Below, piece by piece: positions 42,844 to 54,283 of a DNA stretch of 64,000 bases. Positions within the stretch are counted from its first letter, which is position 1, and every line of letters begins with the position of its first letter. Source of the stretch: Amorphophallus konjac (lineage: Eukaryota > Streptophyta > Magnoliopsida > Alismatales > Araceae); NCBI GenBank assembly GCA_022559845.1, contig CM040121.1:569396140-569460139 (forward strand), read 5' to 3'. A program made the translations under genes and the position numbers. The notes under the pieces were generated by a model that did not search any database, was not told where the DNA came from, and was given only the letters and a program-made list of their open reading frames with translations.

Positions 42844-43126
42844 GAACGCGCTATACTCCAGTAGCGCGTTCTTGATAGTCGCGCTGCCCCGACCGAGCGC
42901 GTTCATCGGAGAAGATGAACAGTTTGGCGGTTCCTGTCGCGCTATAGGGTTATGGCGCGTTCTGGATTGTCGCGCTAGGGGTCCCTAGCGCGACCTGCCT
43001 TGTCGCGCTGGGAGGTCCTAGCGCGATGGTCCCTGTCGCGCTAGGGGATCCTAGCGCGATCTGCCATGTTGCGCTAGGGTTCCCTAGCGCGTTCTGGCTT
43101 ATCGCGCTAGGTGATCCTAGCGCGAT
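42844..43126 (+). repeat. Hairpin array, CGCGCTAGGG type (LARD-2 5' LTR)
   Basis: Nine hairpins. 42844-42871: 10-bp arms GAACGCGCTA/TAGCGCGTTC. 42880-42901: CGCGCT/AGCGCG. 42901-42920: GTTCATC/GATGAAC. 42938-42959: CGCGCTATA with TATGGCGCG, one U.G pair. 42969-42994: perfect 12-bp arms GTCGCGCTAGGG with a 2-nt loop. 43003-43026, 43036-43059, 43070-43091 and 43101-43126: 10-11 bp arms. The last five repeat about every 33 bp. Confidence 0.92.
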
Positions 43127-45255
43127 CTCCGTGTTGTCTCGTGCTCCCCTTGGGCCGTGTGTGTCTCGGACACCCCGTGGACTTCCGTGACCGTGTCTTT
43201 GGGTGTCCAAAGGGTTGGTTTACCTCGATTAACGTGCCCGCGCGCTTAAGGGTCCGGGTGACCTTTTAGCGTCCGTTCGCATTGTGTTGGTCTCCGGTCG
43301 ACCCGGTTGGGACCCAGTGGTCGACCTCCGGCCTTGTGAGTATCCTGGACACCCCATGGGTTCCGTGTCCTTGTTTTGGGGGTGTCGGGAGGGACCGTGT
43401 TACCTCGATTCGCGTGCCCGTCGGTGTGGTGGGTCCGGCTGACCCCATGTATTCCGGGCTTTCGTGTTACGCTTGATCGAGTCACCGTGTGTCGGTGTGT
43501 GTGCGGTGGGGTCTCCCCCGCATATCGTGGGTTCCTTTGGAAGGCGATTCCCGTGTGGGCCATGTGTTTGGCCTTGGACTGTGAGTCCAGTTGTCCGGCC
43601 TGGGGCTGGAGGTTTCCCGCTTGCTTCAAGATGGGAAATCGTCGTGGCGGCTTGTGTGCTGCCTTGGGAATCGTGCTTCTGTGTTTTCCGTGTGGCCCGT
43701 GTGAGTGGCCTTTGTCCCTTGCGTTCCCTTCCCAAGGGAATGGTCTTGGCAACTCGTGTGTTGTCTCGGTATTCATGATATCGTGATTTTGGACCTAGAG
43801 ATTGGGCTAGATCGACGGCCTTGTGCTGTTGCGTGCAACGGTCTTGACCCCGAGTCTTGTGACTCAAGGACCGTTGGCTGTAGTGTGTCTAGAGGACTGT
43901 CCAGAGTCCAGTGGCTTAGCGCCACTTGAGTTTTCTCGACTCTAGTGCACGGTGCGTGCGTGGCCGTGGACTGTGAGTCCTGTTTCTTCTCCGACTGTGG
44001 TCAGCATGCGACGGGGCCGGTACGTGGGGTGGTCCCCGTACGTCGTCGGATTCGGACGTTGTTTTCCGTTGAGTTGAGAGTCTAATCCTTCAGTGACCCT
44101 CCACTAGTTGTAGCCCAACAGTACGAGGTGCTGGTCTCACCTGGGAGTGGTGTACGGGCACCCACCTTTCGAGACGGTTTGTGGACCGGTTACCGTAGGC
44201 CCCTCGTCGGTAGCCAGAGTCCGGCTACGGAGGAAAACCGGTCAGAGGACCAGACCTAGTGACGCAAGGTCTGTGTGTGCACACGTGGTTGGGGGCGGTT
44301 GGACCCACGTCGACGGACGTGACCTCAGCTAGTTACTTGTTTGTGGTTACTTGTACGGTGTTCGCGCCTCGGGTAGGACCTACCACGTCAGGCGGTTCAC
44401 CTGCGGTGCGGTGTAAGACGTCAGGGGACGCTACCGGCTGTGCTTCTAGTGGGTGGTACTCCTGTCGAGTACGGAGTGACAGACTATTAGTTTCCGTGAC
44501 TTGACCGTTGGGTTTCCGGTCGTGTTGACCGTTGAGTTCGGTTGTTTCACCGTGGCGCGTGTATCGGTTTTCGCGCCGTGAGACTAGTGCTAGTGGCCTT
44601 ACCGAGGTTGCGTCTTGTTGTGCGGTACCCGCGATCGGATGGTCGGGGTTGCACCTTGGACATCGTGTCCAGGTTGGCTGTCCGGGGGACAGGCCTCTAC
44701 GGCGTGGTTGCCGTGTGTTTTTACTTCGGTAGGTGGTACTAGCGTGGTTCGGTAGCCTCGACTGTGTGATCGAGGTGTGCCTTCTGGTACAGTAGGAGTA
44801 GCTGTAGTGCCGAGTTTTGACCGGCCACCGGTTTGCTGTTCCTGCTGTAGTTGTAGCTTTCCTTTTCGCTACCGCCGTTGTTTCCGGTTGGGGTTCCGCG
44901 GGATCCCTGCTGAGTCTCTATTTTGGAGACTCATTCCCTGCCTTTCAGGTGTGACGGTTCTTCCTCGAGGTTCGAGGGTGCGGAGCGGAGGTTCTCAGTT
45001 GCCAGCCTGCCGGGCCGAGTGTTCACTTGGCATGTGGTACGCTTTACTACTTTAGACTGTACTTTCTGTTGGACTGGACTCTGTTGTAGTTGTTTATTGA
45101 TTTCTGTTAATTGTGGAATTGTCCTGCCTTATTTCCTATTTCTTTGTGCCTCCACACTCCTTTTAGCCCTTCCGAGCCCTCCCGGCTCGTGGGCGGCGGT
45201 GCGAGTCTCGGGTTATCGGGTCTTCCCGGTAATCGGATTCTCGGGTCGTTACAGC

Positions 45256-45267
45256 TGGTATCAGAGC
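45256..45267 (+). other. LARD-2 primer-binding site
   Basis: TGGTATCAGAGC two bases after the 5' LTR, complementary to initiator tRNA-Met. Confidence 0.92.
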
Positions 45268-47894
45268 GGTGGTTGTGGACGTACATAGGAATTCAAAATA
45301 TTGCAGTGATCAGAGTCCATAAGGTCCAGTACAGTCGGCAGCTGGCTTAGGGTTTTGTGTTCGCTTTCCGCCTTATTTCTCGCTTGAGAGCTTGAGTGCG
45401 CTGTGCGGCGCTGTGAAGGTGGTTGCTGTCCGCGGCTTTTGTGCCAGCATGGGGTCTAAGGATTGAGGTTGAGAGCCTTCTCCCTCATCGGTGGTGGCCC
45501 TGGTTGTGCTGCGTTGGGCAGAGGTTGCTGGCAGGCGTGAGTTCGCGGTGCTACGTTTGAGGAACCTGCAGCGTGGTCAGGTGGCTGGTGCGGACTGTTC
45601 TTGGTTAAGTGGCTGTGAGCACGCTCTGAGGGAGCTGCTGTCGGTTTTTGGTCACTCCAGCTTGAGGTTTGTCCAGCTCCTGAGGCGTTCTGATCGAGAA
45701 GTGTGCTCCGGTGAGCAGAATGTCTTCTCGGTGAGCTGCTGTTTCGTCGAGCCTGATGTCCTTGTCGTGCTCTGTGGCGTCAGAAATGACGTGTCGGTCC
45801 CGACTGTTTTATGGATTTCGAGGCAGGATTGGGCTGTGGTGTCCCAGTAAGTCTTGCTCCCGCGCTCTTGTGTGCGATTGGGTTGTGTTCACCCTGGAGT
45901 TGGCTTGAGATGTGAAGGCTCCGCGGCGAGTTCGGGACTCGAGGATGAGCGTTGGCAGTTGCCGGTTATGGCTCGTGTTGCGGCTCTTGGCATGCCGTGT
46001 TGCAGTTCGAGGAATTGCAGCGGTAATGCATCGAGAGATGCTGTGATTGTGGTCTGACGTGACACTCGTCGAGTGTGTCGGAGGCGCTGACCTGATGGAA
46101 GCGATGGTTTTCCTTGGTGCTGGATGGTGCTGTTTCCAGCGTGCGCGAGGTTTGAGGTCAGGTCGAGCGTGGAGTTCTTCCGTTGGTCGGAAGTGCGCTG
46201 GTTTCTCCTTTGGTTGGAGAGATTGCGTTCGGCTAAGGATCGTCGTCTCGCATTGTGTGTTCGGATTGGTTGGCCTTGTGTGTCATGAAGTCCGTGCGAG
46301 ACGTGCTCCTTGTCTTGGCAGGGTGGTTGCCTGTGAGAAGTTGTGCCCATTCCCTTGTCGTGTGAGGGTGCTGGCACTGTTTCGGAAGGGCGAGTGCTGG
46401 TTGGGCGGTGTTTTGCTTTCCCGCTGTGCGCGCGGATCTGAGCGCGCAGCGGAAGCGTGGTGGGCCCATAACCCACTGGTTCAGGATCGTAGCGTTGGTT
46501 GCTACGGGCGGAATCCTGAGTTTGCGTTGAGCATCGGAGGATTGGTTCCTTGGTGTGAAACGTGTTGTTGCCGTGCCGTTGCTCGAGGTTTTGTGGTTCT
46601 TGGCACTGGCATGATGGAGTGTTGGGAAAAGTGCTGGCTAGTGCACTGCATGAGTACCCCGTTCCTGTGTTGGAAGCCGTGTCAGGCGTCGGTGTTGGAC
46701 CTGGATGAGGTTGTTGAGAATGTCGCCTGACGGTGGTCGAGGACGTGATGGTCGGAGTCGGTGGCTTGGTGTCCGACTTGTGTTCCCAGTCGTGTCCTCG
46801 GATGAGATCGTGCTTTGAGGATGTGGTCTCTGCCAGGCTGTGGGTTCCTGTTGGTTCTACAGTCTTGTCGGATTGTGACGGTGGAATGTTCGTTGCTTAG
46901 GGACCCGTGAGCACTGTCCAGGTGGTGTCCCGTGGCTCTGTGGTAAGGGCGGAATCGGGATTGGCAGGTGTCCACTTGGATTGATGAGACCAGATGGAAG
47001 AGTGACGCATTAGGGCGGAGGCCTCCTGTGAGGTTGGCGTCGGCTTGGTGGTCCCTGATAGGACATTGGTGTCGCAAGGTTATCCCTGGTTGGGTGACTA
47101 GCATGGGGTGGTTCCCTATAAGTCTGAGTCCCGTGAGGTGATGACTGAAGACGCCATGTTCTGTCATTTGGTTTCGTCGTGCTCCCCGAGAGGGTCGAGT
47201 TGGCGAGCAGTTGGTGACCAGTGGATGGTCTTTTCAGAGACAGAAGATGCTGGTTGTTGGGGCTCGAGCGTGGCGAGAGCCGTGTGCCAGCGAGACCTTT
47301 GGTGGTCATTTCTGTGATGTGCCTTTCCGGATGGGATCTGGACTTTGTCGGAGTTTGTCTTCTGACGAGAGTTGGCACAGTGTTATGTCCGGCTTTCGGC
47401 TTGCCATGTGTGGGGTGTTTCTTGGTGTTGAGCCGATGTGCTGGTTGCGGTCTGCTGAGATGGCTGCTTGAGCTGGTGGAGGCTCTGTTTTGGTTGCTCC
47501 CTTGAGGAGGGTGTGCGACCTGTCAGCTGGTTGCGAAGCTGATGTGTGTTTTGTCTGCCGACCATTGGGTGGATCGGTAGCTGTTCCTCGTGTCGAGGGT
47601 TGTGTTCCCTCGGTAAGCGAGATTGTGGCTGCGGTGCCATGATGGATTCTCGCATTGTCTGAGGTGATGCCGGACTGTGTCCTTTGCTATATGCCTGCTC
47701 TGTTGGCCTGTGTGCTCGGCGCGAGGAGCGAGGTGTTGCTTGTGATTGTAAGTCTGGCGGTGTCCCTCAGGATCGGTTTTTTTCGTGAGAATCGAGGTTT
47801 TCTGTGCTGGGGCTCTGACAGCATGTCAGTTGGTTCAGTGTTCTTCCCCTGTGACTTTGTGCTAGGTCCTGAATTTCGAGGACGAAATTCCTTT
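45268..47894 (+). other. LARD-2 internal region, non-coding
   Basis: Homologous to the LARD-1 interior with many small changes and indels. No Gag or Pol motif. Open frames on both strands are not preserved between copies; the sense frame at 45491-45850 has upstream stops that LARD-1 lacks. Confidence 0.7.
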
Positions 47895-47906
47895 AAGGGG
47901 GGAGGG
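47895..47906 (+). other. LARD-2 polypurine tract
   Basis: AAGGGGGGAGGG, one base before the 3' LTR, preceded by the TTCGAGGACGAAATTCC motif. Confidence 0.9.
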
Positions 47907-47907
47907 C

Positions 47908-50900
47908 TGTAATGCCCCGGATTTTTCGGATATTTTTCAGATCCTCGTTCGTGGGTCCCGGATCTGGTTTCTCGGAGTGTCCAGCTCCGTTGTGTCCAAA
48001 ATTTCGTTTCGGACATCTTTCGTGTTCGGATCGGTGCGATCCGGAGTCGTTTCGGAGGCCCGGAGGCGTTCCGCGGCTTCTTTCCTCGTGTGTTTTCCGA
48101 TTCCCGGCGTGGGTTTCGGCTTTCCCTTCGGAACCTCGTTGCGGGTGAACCGGGCCGTTCACCTGGGTGCGAGTGGTACCGTTGCGATCGGTGCGCTCCG
48201 AGGATCGCGAGGGTGTAATTTTCTATTTTTTTGGATTTTTCCGAATTTCTGGATTTTCCTATATATATAAACCTTTTCTCTCTCCCCCTCTCATTTCTCA
48301 TTTCTCTCCCTCTCTCTTCTCACGCTCTCTCCTCTCTCCCTCTCTCTCCGGCAGCCGACGGGGCGGAGCATGGGCGAGGCGGGGACGGCGCGGGCGAGGC
48401 ACGGGCGAGGATGGATGAGGATCGAGGCGGTGGAGGCGCGTGGAAGCTCGGCCGTGAGTTCGTGGAACGGCGAGGCTTCAACGGCGTTTTCTTCGTGGAT
48501 CGGCGTCCACGGTGCGCGAAATCTTCGGTGGAGGTAGGGTGATGGACCCTCAGCCCGTGTACTTCCTTTCCTGCGAGTTTCGTAGGCCGTGGTGAGCCGA
48601 GCGGGCTAAACGGGGCGTTTTGGGCAAAATGCATGATTTTGGGGTGTGAGTCGGATCTCCCGTTTTATGGTGTTTTTAGGCGATCCAGAGGTTTAGATGC
48701 ATGCCTGGGAGCTTGGGGGAGGTTTCCCCTTTTGTTTCCCCTTCACCTGGGGGTGAACGGGGCGTGGCATGGCTTTTCCCGCGGTTTCTACCGTTTTCGG
48801 GCGCGGACTGAGAACGCGCTATACTCCAGTAGCGCGTTCTTGATAGTCGCGCTGCCCCGACCGAGCGCGTTCATCGGAGAAGATGAACAGTTTGGCGGTT
48901 CCTGTCGCGCTATAGGGTTATGGCGCGTTCTGGATTGTCGCGCTAGGGGTCCCTAGCGCGACCTGCCTTGTCGCGCTGGGAGGCCCTAGCGCGATGGTCC
49001 CTGTCGCGCTAGGGGATCCTAGCGCGATCTGCCATGTTGCGCTAGGGTTCCCTAGCGCGTTCTGGCTTGTCGCGCTAGGTGATCCTAGCGCGATCTCCGT
49101 GTTGTCTCGTGCTCCCCTTGGGCCGTGTGTATCTCGGACACCCCGTGGACTTCCGTGACCGTGTCTTTGGGTGTCCAGAGGGTGGGTTTACCTCGATTAA
49201 CGTGCCCGCGCGCTTAAGGGTCCGGGTGACCTTTTAGCGTCCGTTCGCATTGTGTTGGTCTCCGGTCGACCCGGTTGGGACCCAGTGGTCGACCTCCGGC
49301 CTTGTGAGTATCCTGGACACCCCATGGGTTCCGTGTCCTTGTTTTGGGGGTGTCGGGAGGGACCGTGTTATCTCGATTCACGTGCCCGTCGGTGTGGTGG
49401 GTCCGGGTGACCCCATGTATTCCGGGCTTTCGTGTTACGCTTGATCGAGTCACCGTGTGTCGGTGTGTGTGCGGTGGGGTCTCCCCCGCATATCGTGGGT
49501 TCCTTTGGAAGGCGATTCCCGTGTGGGCCATGTGTTTGGCCTTGGACTGTGAGTCCAGTTGTCCGGCCTGGGGCTGGAGGTTTCCCGCTTGCTTCAAGAT
49601 GGGAAATCGTCGTGGCGGCTTGTGTGCTGCCTTGGGAATCGTGCTTCTGTGTTTTCCGTGTGGCCCGTGTGAGTGGCCTTTGTCCCTTGCGTTCCCTTCC
49701 CAAGGGAATGGTCTTGGCAACTCGTGTGTTGTCTCGGTATTCATGATATCGTGATTTTGGACCTAGAGATTGGGCTAGATCGACGGCCTTGTGCTGTTGC
49801 GTGCAACGGTCTTGACCCCGAGTCTTGTGACTCAAGGACCGTTGGCTGTAGTGTGTCTAGAGGACTGTCCAGAGTCCAGTGGCTTAGCGCCACTTGAGTT
49901 TTCTCGACTCTAGTGCACGGTGCGTGCGTGGCCGTGGACTGTGAGTCCTGTTTCTTCTCCGACTGTGGTCACCATGCGACGGGGCCGGTACGTGGGGTGG
50001 TCCCCGTACGTCGTCGGATTCGGACGTTGTTTTCCGTTGAGTTGAGAGTCTACTCCTTCAGTGACCCTCCACTAGTCGTAGCCCACCAGTACGAGGTGCT
50101 GGTCTCACCTGGGAGTGGTGTACGGGCACCCACCTTTCGAGACGGTTTGTGGACCGGTTACCGTAGGCCCCTCGTCGGTAGCCAGAGTCCGGCTACGGGG
50201 GAAAACCGGTCAGAGGACCAGACCTAGTGACGCAAGGTCTGTGTGTGCACACGTGGTTGGGGGCGGTTGGACCCACGTCGACGGACGTGACCTCAGCTAG
50301 TTACTTGTTTGTGGTTACTTGTACGGTGTTCGCGCCTCGGGTAGGACCTACCACGTCAGGCGGTTCACCTGCGGTGCGGTGTAAGACGTCAGGGGACGCT
50401 ACCGGCTGTGCTTCTAGTGGGTGGTACTCCTGTCGAGTACGGAGTGACAGACTATCAGTTTCCGTGACTTGACCGTCGGGTTTCCGGTCGTGTTGACCGT
50501 TGAGTTCGGTTGTTTCACCGTGGCGCGTGTATCGGTTTTCGCGCCGTGAGACTAGTGCTAGTGGCCTTACCGAGGTTGCGTCTTGTTGTGCGGTACCCGC
50601 GATCGGATGGTCGGGGTTGCACCTTGGACAGCGTGTCCAGGTTGGCTGTCCGGGGGACATGCCTCTACGGCGTGGTTGCCGTGTGTTTTTACTTCGGTAG
50701 GTGGTACTAGCGTGGTTCGGTAGCCTCGACTGCGTGATCGAGGTGTGCCTTCTGGTACAGTAGGAGTAGCTGTAGTGCCGAGTTTTGACCGGCCACCGGT
50801 TTGCTGTTCCTGCTGTAGTTGTAGCTTTCCTTTTCGCTACCGCCGTTGTTTCCGGTTGGGGTTCCGCGGGATCCCTGCTGAGTCTCTGTTTTGGAGACTC

Positions 50901-51221
50901 ATTCCCTGCCTTTCAGGTGTGGCGGTTCTTCCTCGAGGTTCGAGGGTGCGGAGCGGAGGTTCTCAGTTGCCAGCCTGCCGGGTCGAGTGTTCACTTGGCA
51001 TGTGGTACGCTTTACTGCTTTAGACTGTACTTTCTGTTGGACTGGACTCTGTTGTAGTTGTTTATTGATTTCTGTTAATTGTGGAATTGTCCTGCCTTAT
51101 TTCCTATTTCTTTGTGCCTCCACACTCCTTTTAGCCCTTCCGAGCCCTCCCGGCTCGTGGGCGGCGGTGCGAGTCTCGGGTTATCGGGTCTTCCCGGTAA
51201 TCGGATTCTCGGGTCGTTACA
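47908..51221 (+). repeat. LARD-2 3' LTR
   Basis: 3314 bp, the same length as the 5' LTR. The hairpin array repeats at 48812-49094, and the 43-residue frame at 48411-48542. Confidence 0.92.
48812..49094 (+). repeat. Hairpin array, CGCGCTAGGG type (LARD-2 3' LTR)
   Basis: Same nine hairpins as 42844-43126. Differences from the other copy that I saw are transitions, for example GGAGGTCC to GGAGGCCC in the loop of the sixth hairpin. Confidence 0.9.
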
Positions 51222-51579
51222 AGGAGGATTAGCTCCTCCCCCCTCCCTCCCTCTTACTCTCTCTCTCTCTCTCTAGAAGGTGAAAGGGTCGGGGAAGGTC
51301 GTGCCGGGGGGAGGGGGGTACCGTCACTGCGCAAGGATCCGCGTGGATTTGCTCTAGAGGCCGTGCATCTGTTCGGCTCGGTATTTGCGGTATTCTGCAT
51401 CGGGCATTGCGGACAGCGTCGTTCCGCGCAAGGTATAAATACGCAACCCGTAGTTAGGGGTTGGAGTGATTAAAACGTCGATCAGAGCATGAATCTGGGA
51501 TTCCATGAACCCGGGTTCGGGCAAATAAAATTTTTGTTATCCGCTACGTTGTCCGAGGGTACTGTGTGGAACCTTACAG

Positions 51580-51591
51580 TGGTATCAGAGC
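51580..51591 (+). other. Copia primer-binding site
   Basis: TGGTATCAGAGC one base after the LTR end (CCTTACA|G), complementary to initiator tRNA-Met. Confidence 0.9.
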
Positions 51592-53626
51592 TAGATTCGC
51601 GCTCTGGTCGGTGTTTTATAGCCGTATAGAATCATATTTTAGGGGCAATTAAAATCTTCAATTATTATTCATAGAAGAGGATGCTGGGCATCTCTGTTCT
51701 TACAGGATGATGGGCACCTCTAGAGTAAATTTTAAAAAATAAAATAAAATAAAATAGGCCCGTTTTGGGCACACTGCGCCGCCCTCGCGGCGCACGCGGG
51801 TGCACCCGCGTGGCGGGCGCGTCTGCCCACGCGTCCCGCGTGGGTGGCGCGCCCGAAAGGGGGCTGCCGACTTATTTTTTTTATTAAAAAATTTGCTTTC
51901 TCCTTTAATTTAATGTGTTAATTATGGTATATATATATAATTACACATTAAATTAATCATATTTTTATCTCAAATATTAATTATGTTATCTCAATTGTAA
52001 AATTCAAATGTTAAATTTTATTTAATTTTTTTGAATTTACTAAGGGGAGATAATTACTATTTACCTTGAGATAAAATGGTAATAATTGAAGTTACTTCAG
52101 TAAAAATTCAATTTTTGATTTTTTAATTATTATATAATTAGTAAAATCAGAATTTAAATTTTATTGAAGATTAGATGTATAAAATTTAAATATTTAAAAT
52201 TTAAATTATTAGATAATTGTTAAATTCAAATTTTAAATTTTAGAATATTGATAATTAAGGATAATTACATTATTTAAATTTACTTTCAGACAAAATTATT
52301 GGATAATTAGTTTGAATTTAAATTTAAATGATTGTCATGTTTAAATTTTCAATTTAAATTTGATTATTAGATAATTAAATTTAAATTTAAATTTAAATAA
52401 TTATCTCAATTATCTGACTTATTTGAATTAGATTCAAATATGCTTGCCCCTGTTATAAATGATGGTTCTTTACGTGAATTACTTTATTTACCTTACATTG
52501 GCTTGCTTATGTGTTTAATTTTAGTTAATCTTGCTTCGATTTTTAAAATTAAATAAAGCTAGCCTATTTTTGTTTGCACATCCCATTTTTAAATCCAAAA
52601 GTAGGGATTATTTTCAGAAATAAACATTGATTGATTTTACATGAATGGGTTGACAAGTGATCATGGACTTAGTTAATGTAATTAATTGGGGTCTACGAAC
52701 CTCCTTTCTCTCTCTGTTAAAATTTTTATGTACTTCTATCTCCCTTTAAAGTTGTACTCGCCCTAAGGGCTGCTGAAAGTTTATTGACATGTAATTTATA
52801 TTTTACCGGCATGCGCGCCGTGTATAAGTTGTAATTAATGCGGCGTCAGAGTTTGAAAGCGCGGAGCACACCTGACGAGGACGATCTAGCTGCTTCGGAA
52901 GTGGGCCGAATGTCTTAGTTACATTAGGAATAAAGTCCACGATCACTTGTGATGTATTTTGCATTGGATGCATTTATTTTGTGTAAACTACTAGGTACGG
53001 TAAATATATTGGATATATTTATATTACCACTTAGGGTGAGATCAAGATAAAATCAAATTCCCTCACGATTAAATTTTAGATCTGGTAAGCGTGGCTTTAG
53101 GAGTCGTCGTGGCCCTCCATCATTATGGAGTGAATGAACGTCTTCATTTCATGGATTTGTTGTGCTTTCCACAAGGTCCATGAGTTTGGGGGCGGGATAA
53201 AACTCTAAGGCTCGGCCTCAATGGGGTGAGGAATTGAACTCGGCCTTGTTGTGCTTTCCACAAGGGTCGGGTCATGAACTCATTGCTATGTAGTAATGAT
53301 GGTTAGATCTAACTGAGAATATCCTTTGTTGTTCTTTCCACAAGGGGATGATTTCTCGGGGGCCGAATATCGGATATTACATTAGATGCAAGTGCATGTT
53401 GACTGCCCTTGAGATGGTGTATGGCTTGTTGTGCTTTCCACAAGGTCGTACCTCAGTCTCGTTGGGATTCCGACCCACTAGGTTGATCTTGCTGATCTCC
53501 CGTTCTATATACTGAGGGTTATATAGTTCGATCGAAAAATAGTGTGACTAACTAAGATAGAAAACCACATCTAAGTTAGAATTTGAACACATGCTAAGTT
53601 ATCTTTTATTTCTTATCCAGATTACA
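51592..53626 (+). other. Copia leader between primer-binding site and Gag
   Basis: About 2 kb without a coding region. 51765-51870 is a GC-rich block (CGCGGCGCACGCGGGTGCAC and similar) followed by a T-run and a strongly AT-rich region (51880-52440). 53157-53445 holds four copies of a short motif described separately. Confidence 0.65.
53157..53445 (+). repeat. Four copies of a TTGTTGTGCTTTCCACAAGG motif
   Basis: The copies lie at 53157-53176, 53244-53265, 53324-53345 (one base changed) and 53424-53445, about 80-100 bp apart, while the sequence between them is not repeated. The longer copies have complementary ends (CCTTGT and ACAAGG), so each can form a small stem-loop. Confidence 0.85.
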
Positions 53627-54283
53627 ATGTCGTCGTCCAACCCCCTCCACGGCATCTTGGATGCCAACAGACTGACTGGACCGAACTACTCGGATTGGCT
53701 GTGTAATCTACGCATAGTCCTCACCGCCGAAAAAATAGCTTGCGTGTTGGACACGGTTCATTCTGAGCCAGCTCCCGATGCCGACGAGGGCGAGTTAATG
53801 ACTTATGCCAAATGGTCTGAAGACTCTTCCCTTCCCCAATGTTACATGTTGGCCTCTATGGCTCCCGAGCTGCAGAGGCAATTCGAAAAGTCTGATTGTA
53901 GAAGTATACTTCTTAATCTACGCCAACTCTTCGGGGAGCAGGGTAGGATTGAAAGGTATGACATCTCCAAGAGGCTTTTCAGGACACGGATGTCAGAGGG
54001 TGCTTCAGTACAGGCTCGTGTACTGAAAATGATGGAGTGGATAGAGAGACTCAATACACTGGGGTTCAAGTTGGATCTTGAACTGTGCATTGATCTTATA
54101 CTCCAGTCATTGTCCGATTCCTTTTCTTCCTTCATCATAAACTTTAACATGAATAGAATTGATGCAACTCTCCCGGAGCTGCTCAACATGTTAAAGAGTG
54201 CTGAAGGAACTATGCAGAAAGATAAACCATCTTCTTCTGTAATGATTGTTGGCCGGGCCAACAAGAAAAGGAAGGCCACCTAG
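53627..54283 (+). pseudogene. Copia Gag, broken
   Basis: Starts at ATG 53627 and stays open to TAG 54281-54283 (218 residues). It resembles plant copia Gag of the UBN2 type: near the N-terminus LTGPNYSDWLCNLRIVLTAE, then FGEQGRIERYDISKRLF and a segment ending LILQSLSDSFSSF. Beyond the stop the same frame continues through Lys/Gly-rich sequence, a second stop (TAA 54380-54382) and the zinc knuckle at 54389-54430 (C-x2-C-x4-H-x4-C), so the stops separate the nucleocapsid part from the capsid part. Gag would form the virus-like particle. With these stops only a truncated capsid could be made. Confidence 0.85.

Larger units (their letters stand above)
41940..45253 (+). repeat. LARD-2 5' LTR
   Basis: 3314 bp. 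Order: U3, TATATATATAAA at 42292, CT-rich leader, a 43-residue reading frame, possible splice donor GAG|GTAGGG (GT at 42566-42567), hairpin array 42844-43126, then a pyrimidine tract with CCTTTCAG|G (possible acceptor, AG at 44947-44948). Confidence 0.92.
41940..51221 (+). mobile_element. LARD-2: complete non-coding LTR retrotransposon
   Basis: Both LTRs are 3314 bp (41940-45253 and 47908-51221) and flank 2654 bp of interior. The TSD is AGGAG (41935-41939 and 51222-51226). The LTRs start TGTAATGCCCC and end GGGTCGTTACA; primer-binding site and polypurine tract match LARD-1. The LTRs differ by roughly 1% by eye, so this insertion is older than LARD-1. It carries no retroviral protein motif. 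It shares its overall layout with LARD-1 and LARD-3, but its hairpin array uses an unrelated stem. Confidence 0.93.
40751..51578 (+). repeat. Copia 5' LTR, interrupted by LARD-2
   Basis: It begins TGTTAGTGTTGG, is broken at 41939/51227 by LARD-2 (AGGAG duplicated), and ends CCTTACA at 51578 immediately before the primer-binding site. Without the insertion it is about 1.54 kb. Its TATA box is at 41778. Confidence 0.85.

Noticed and set aside
42844..43126. CRISPR-like array
   Set aside because: Regular spacing of palindromic units is present, but the units are themselves inverted repeats with tiny loops, there are no unique spacers of constant length, and the context is a plant LTR.
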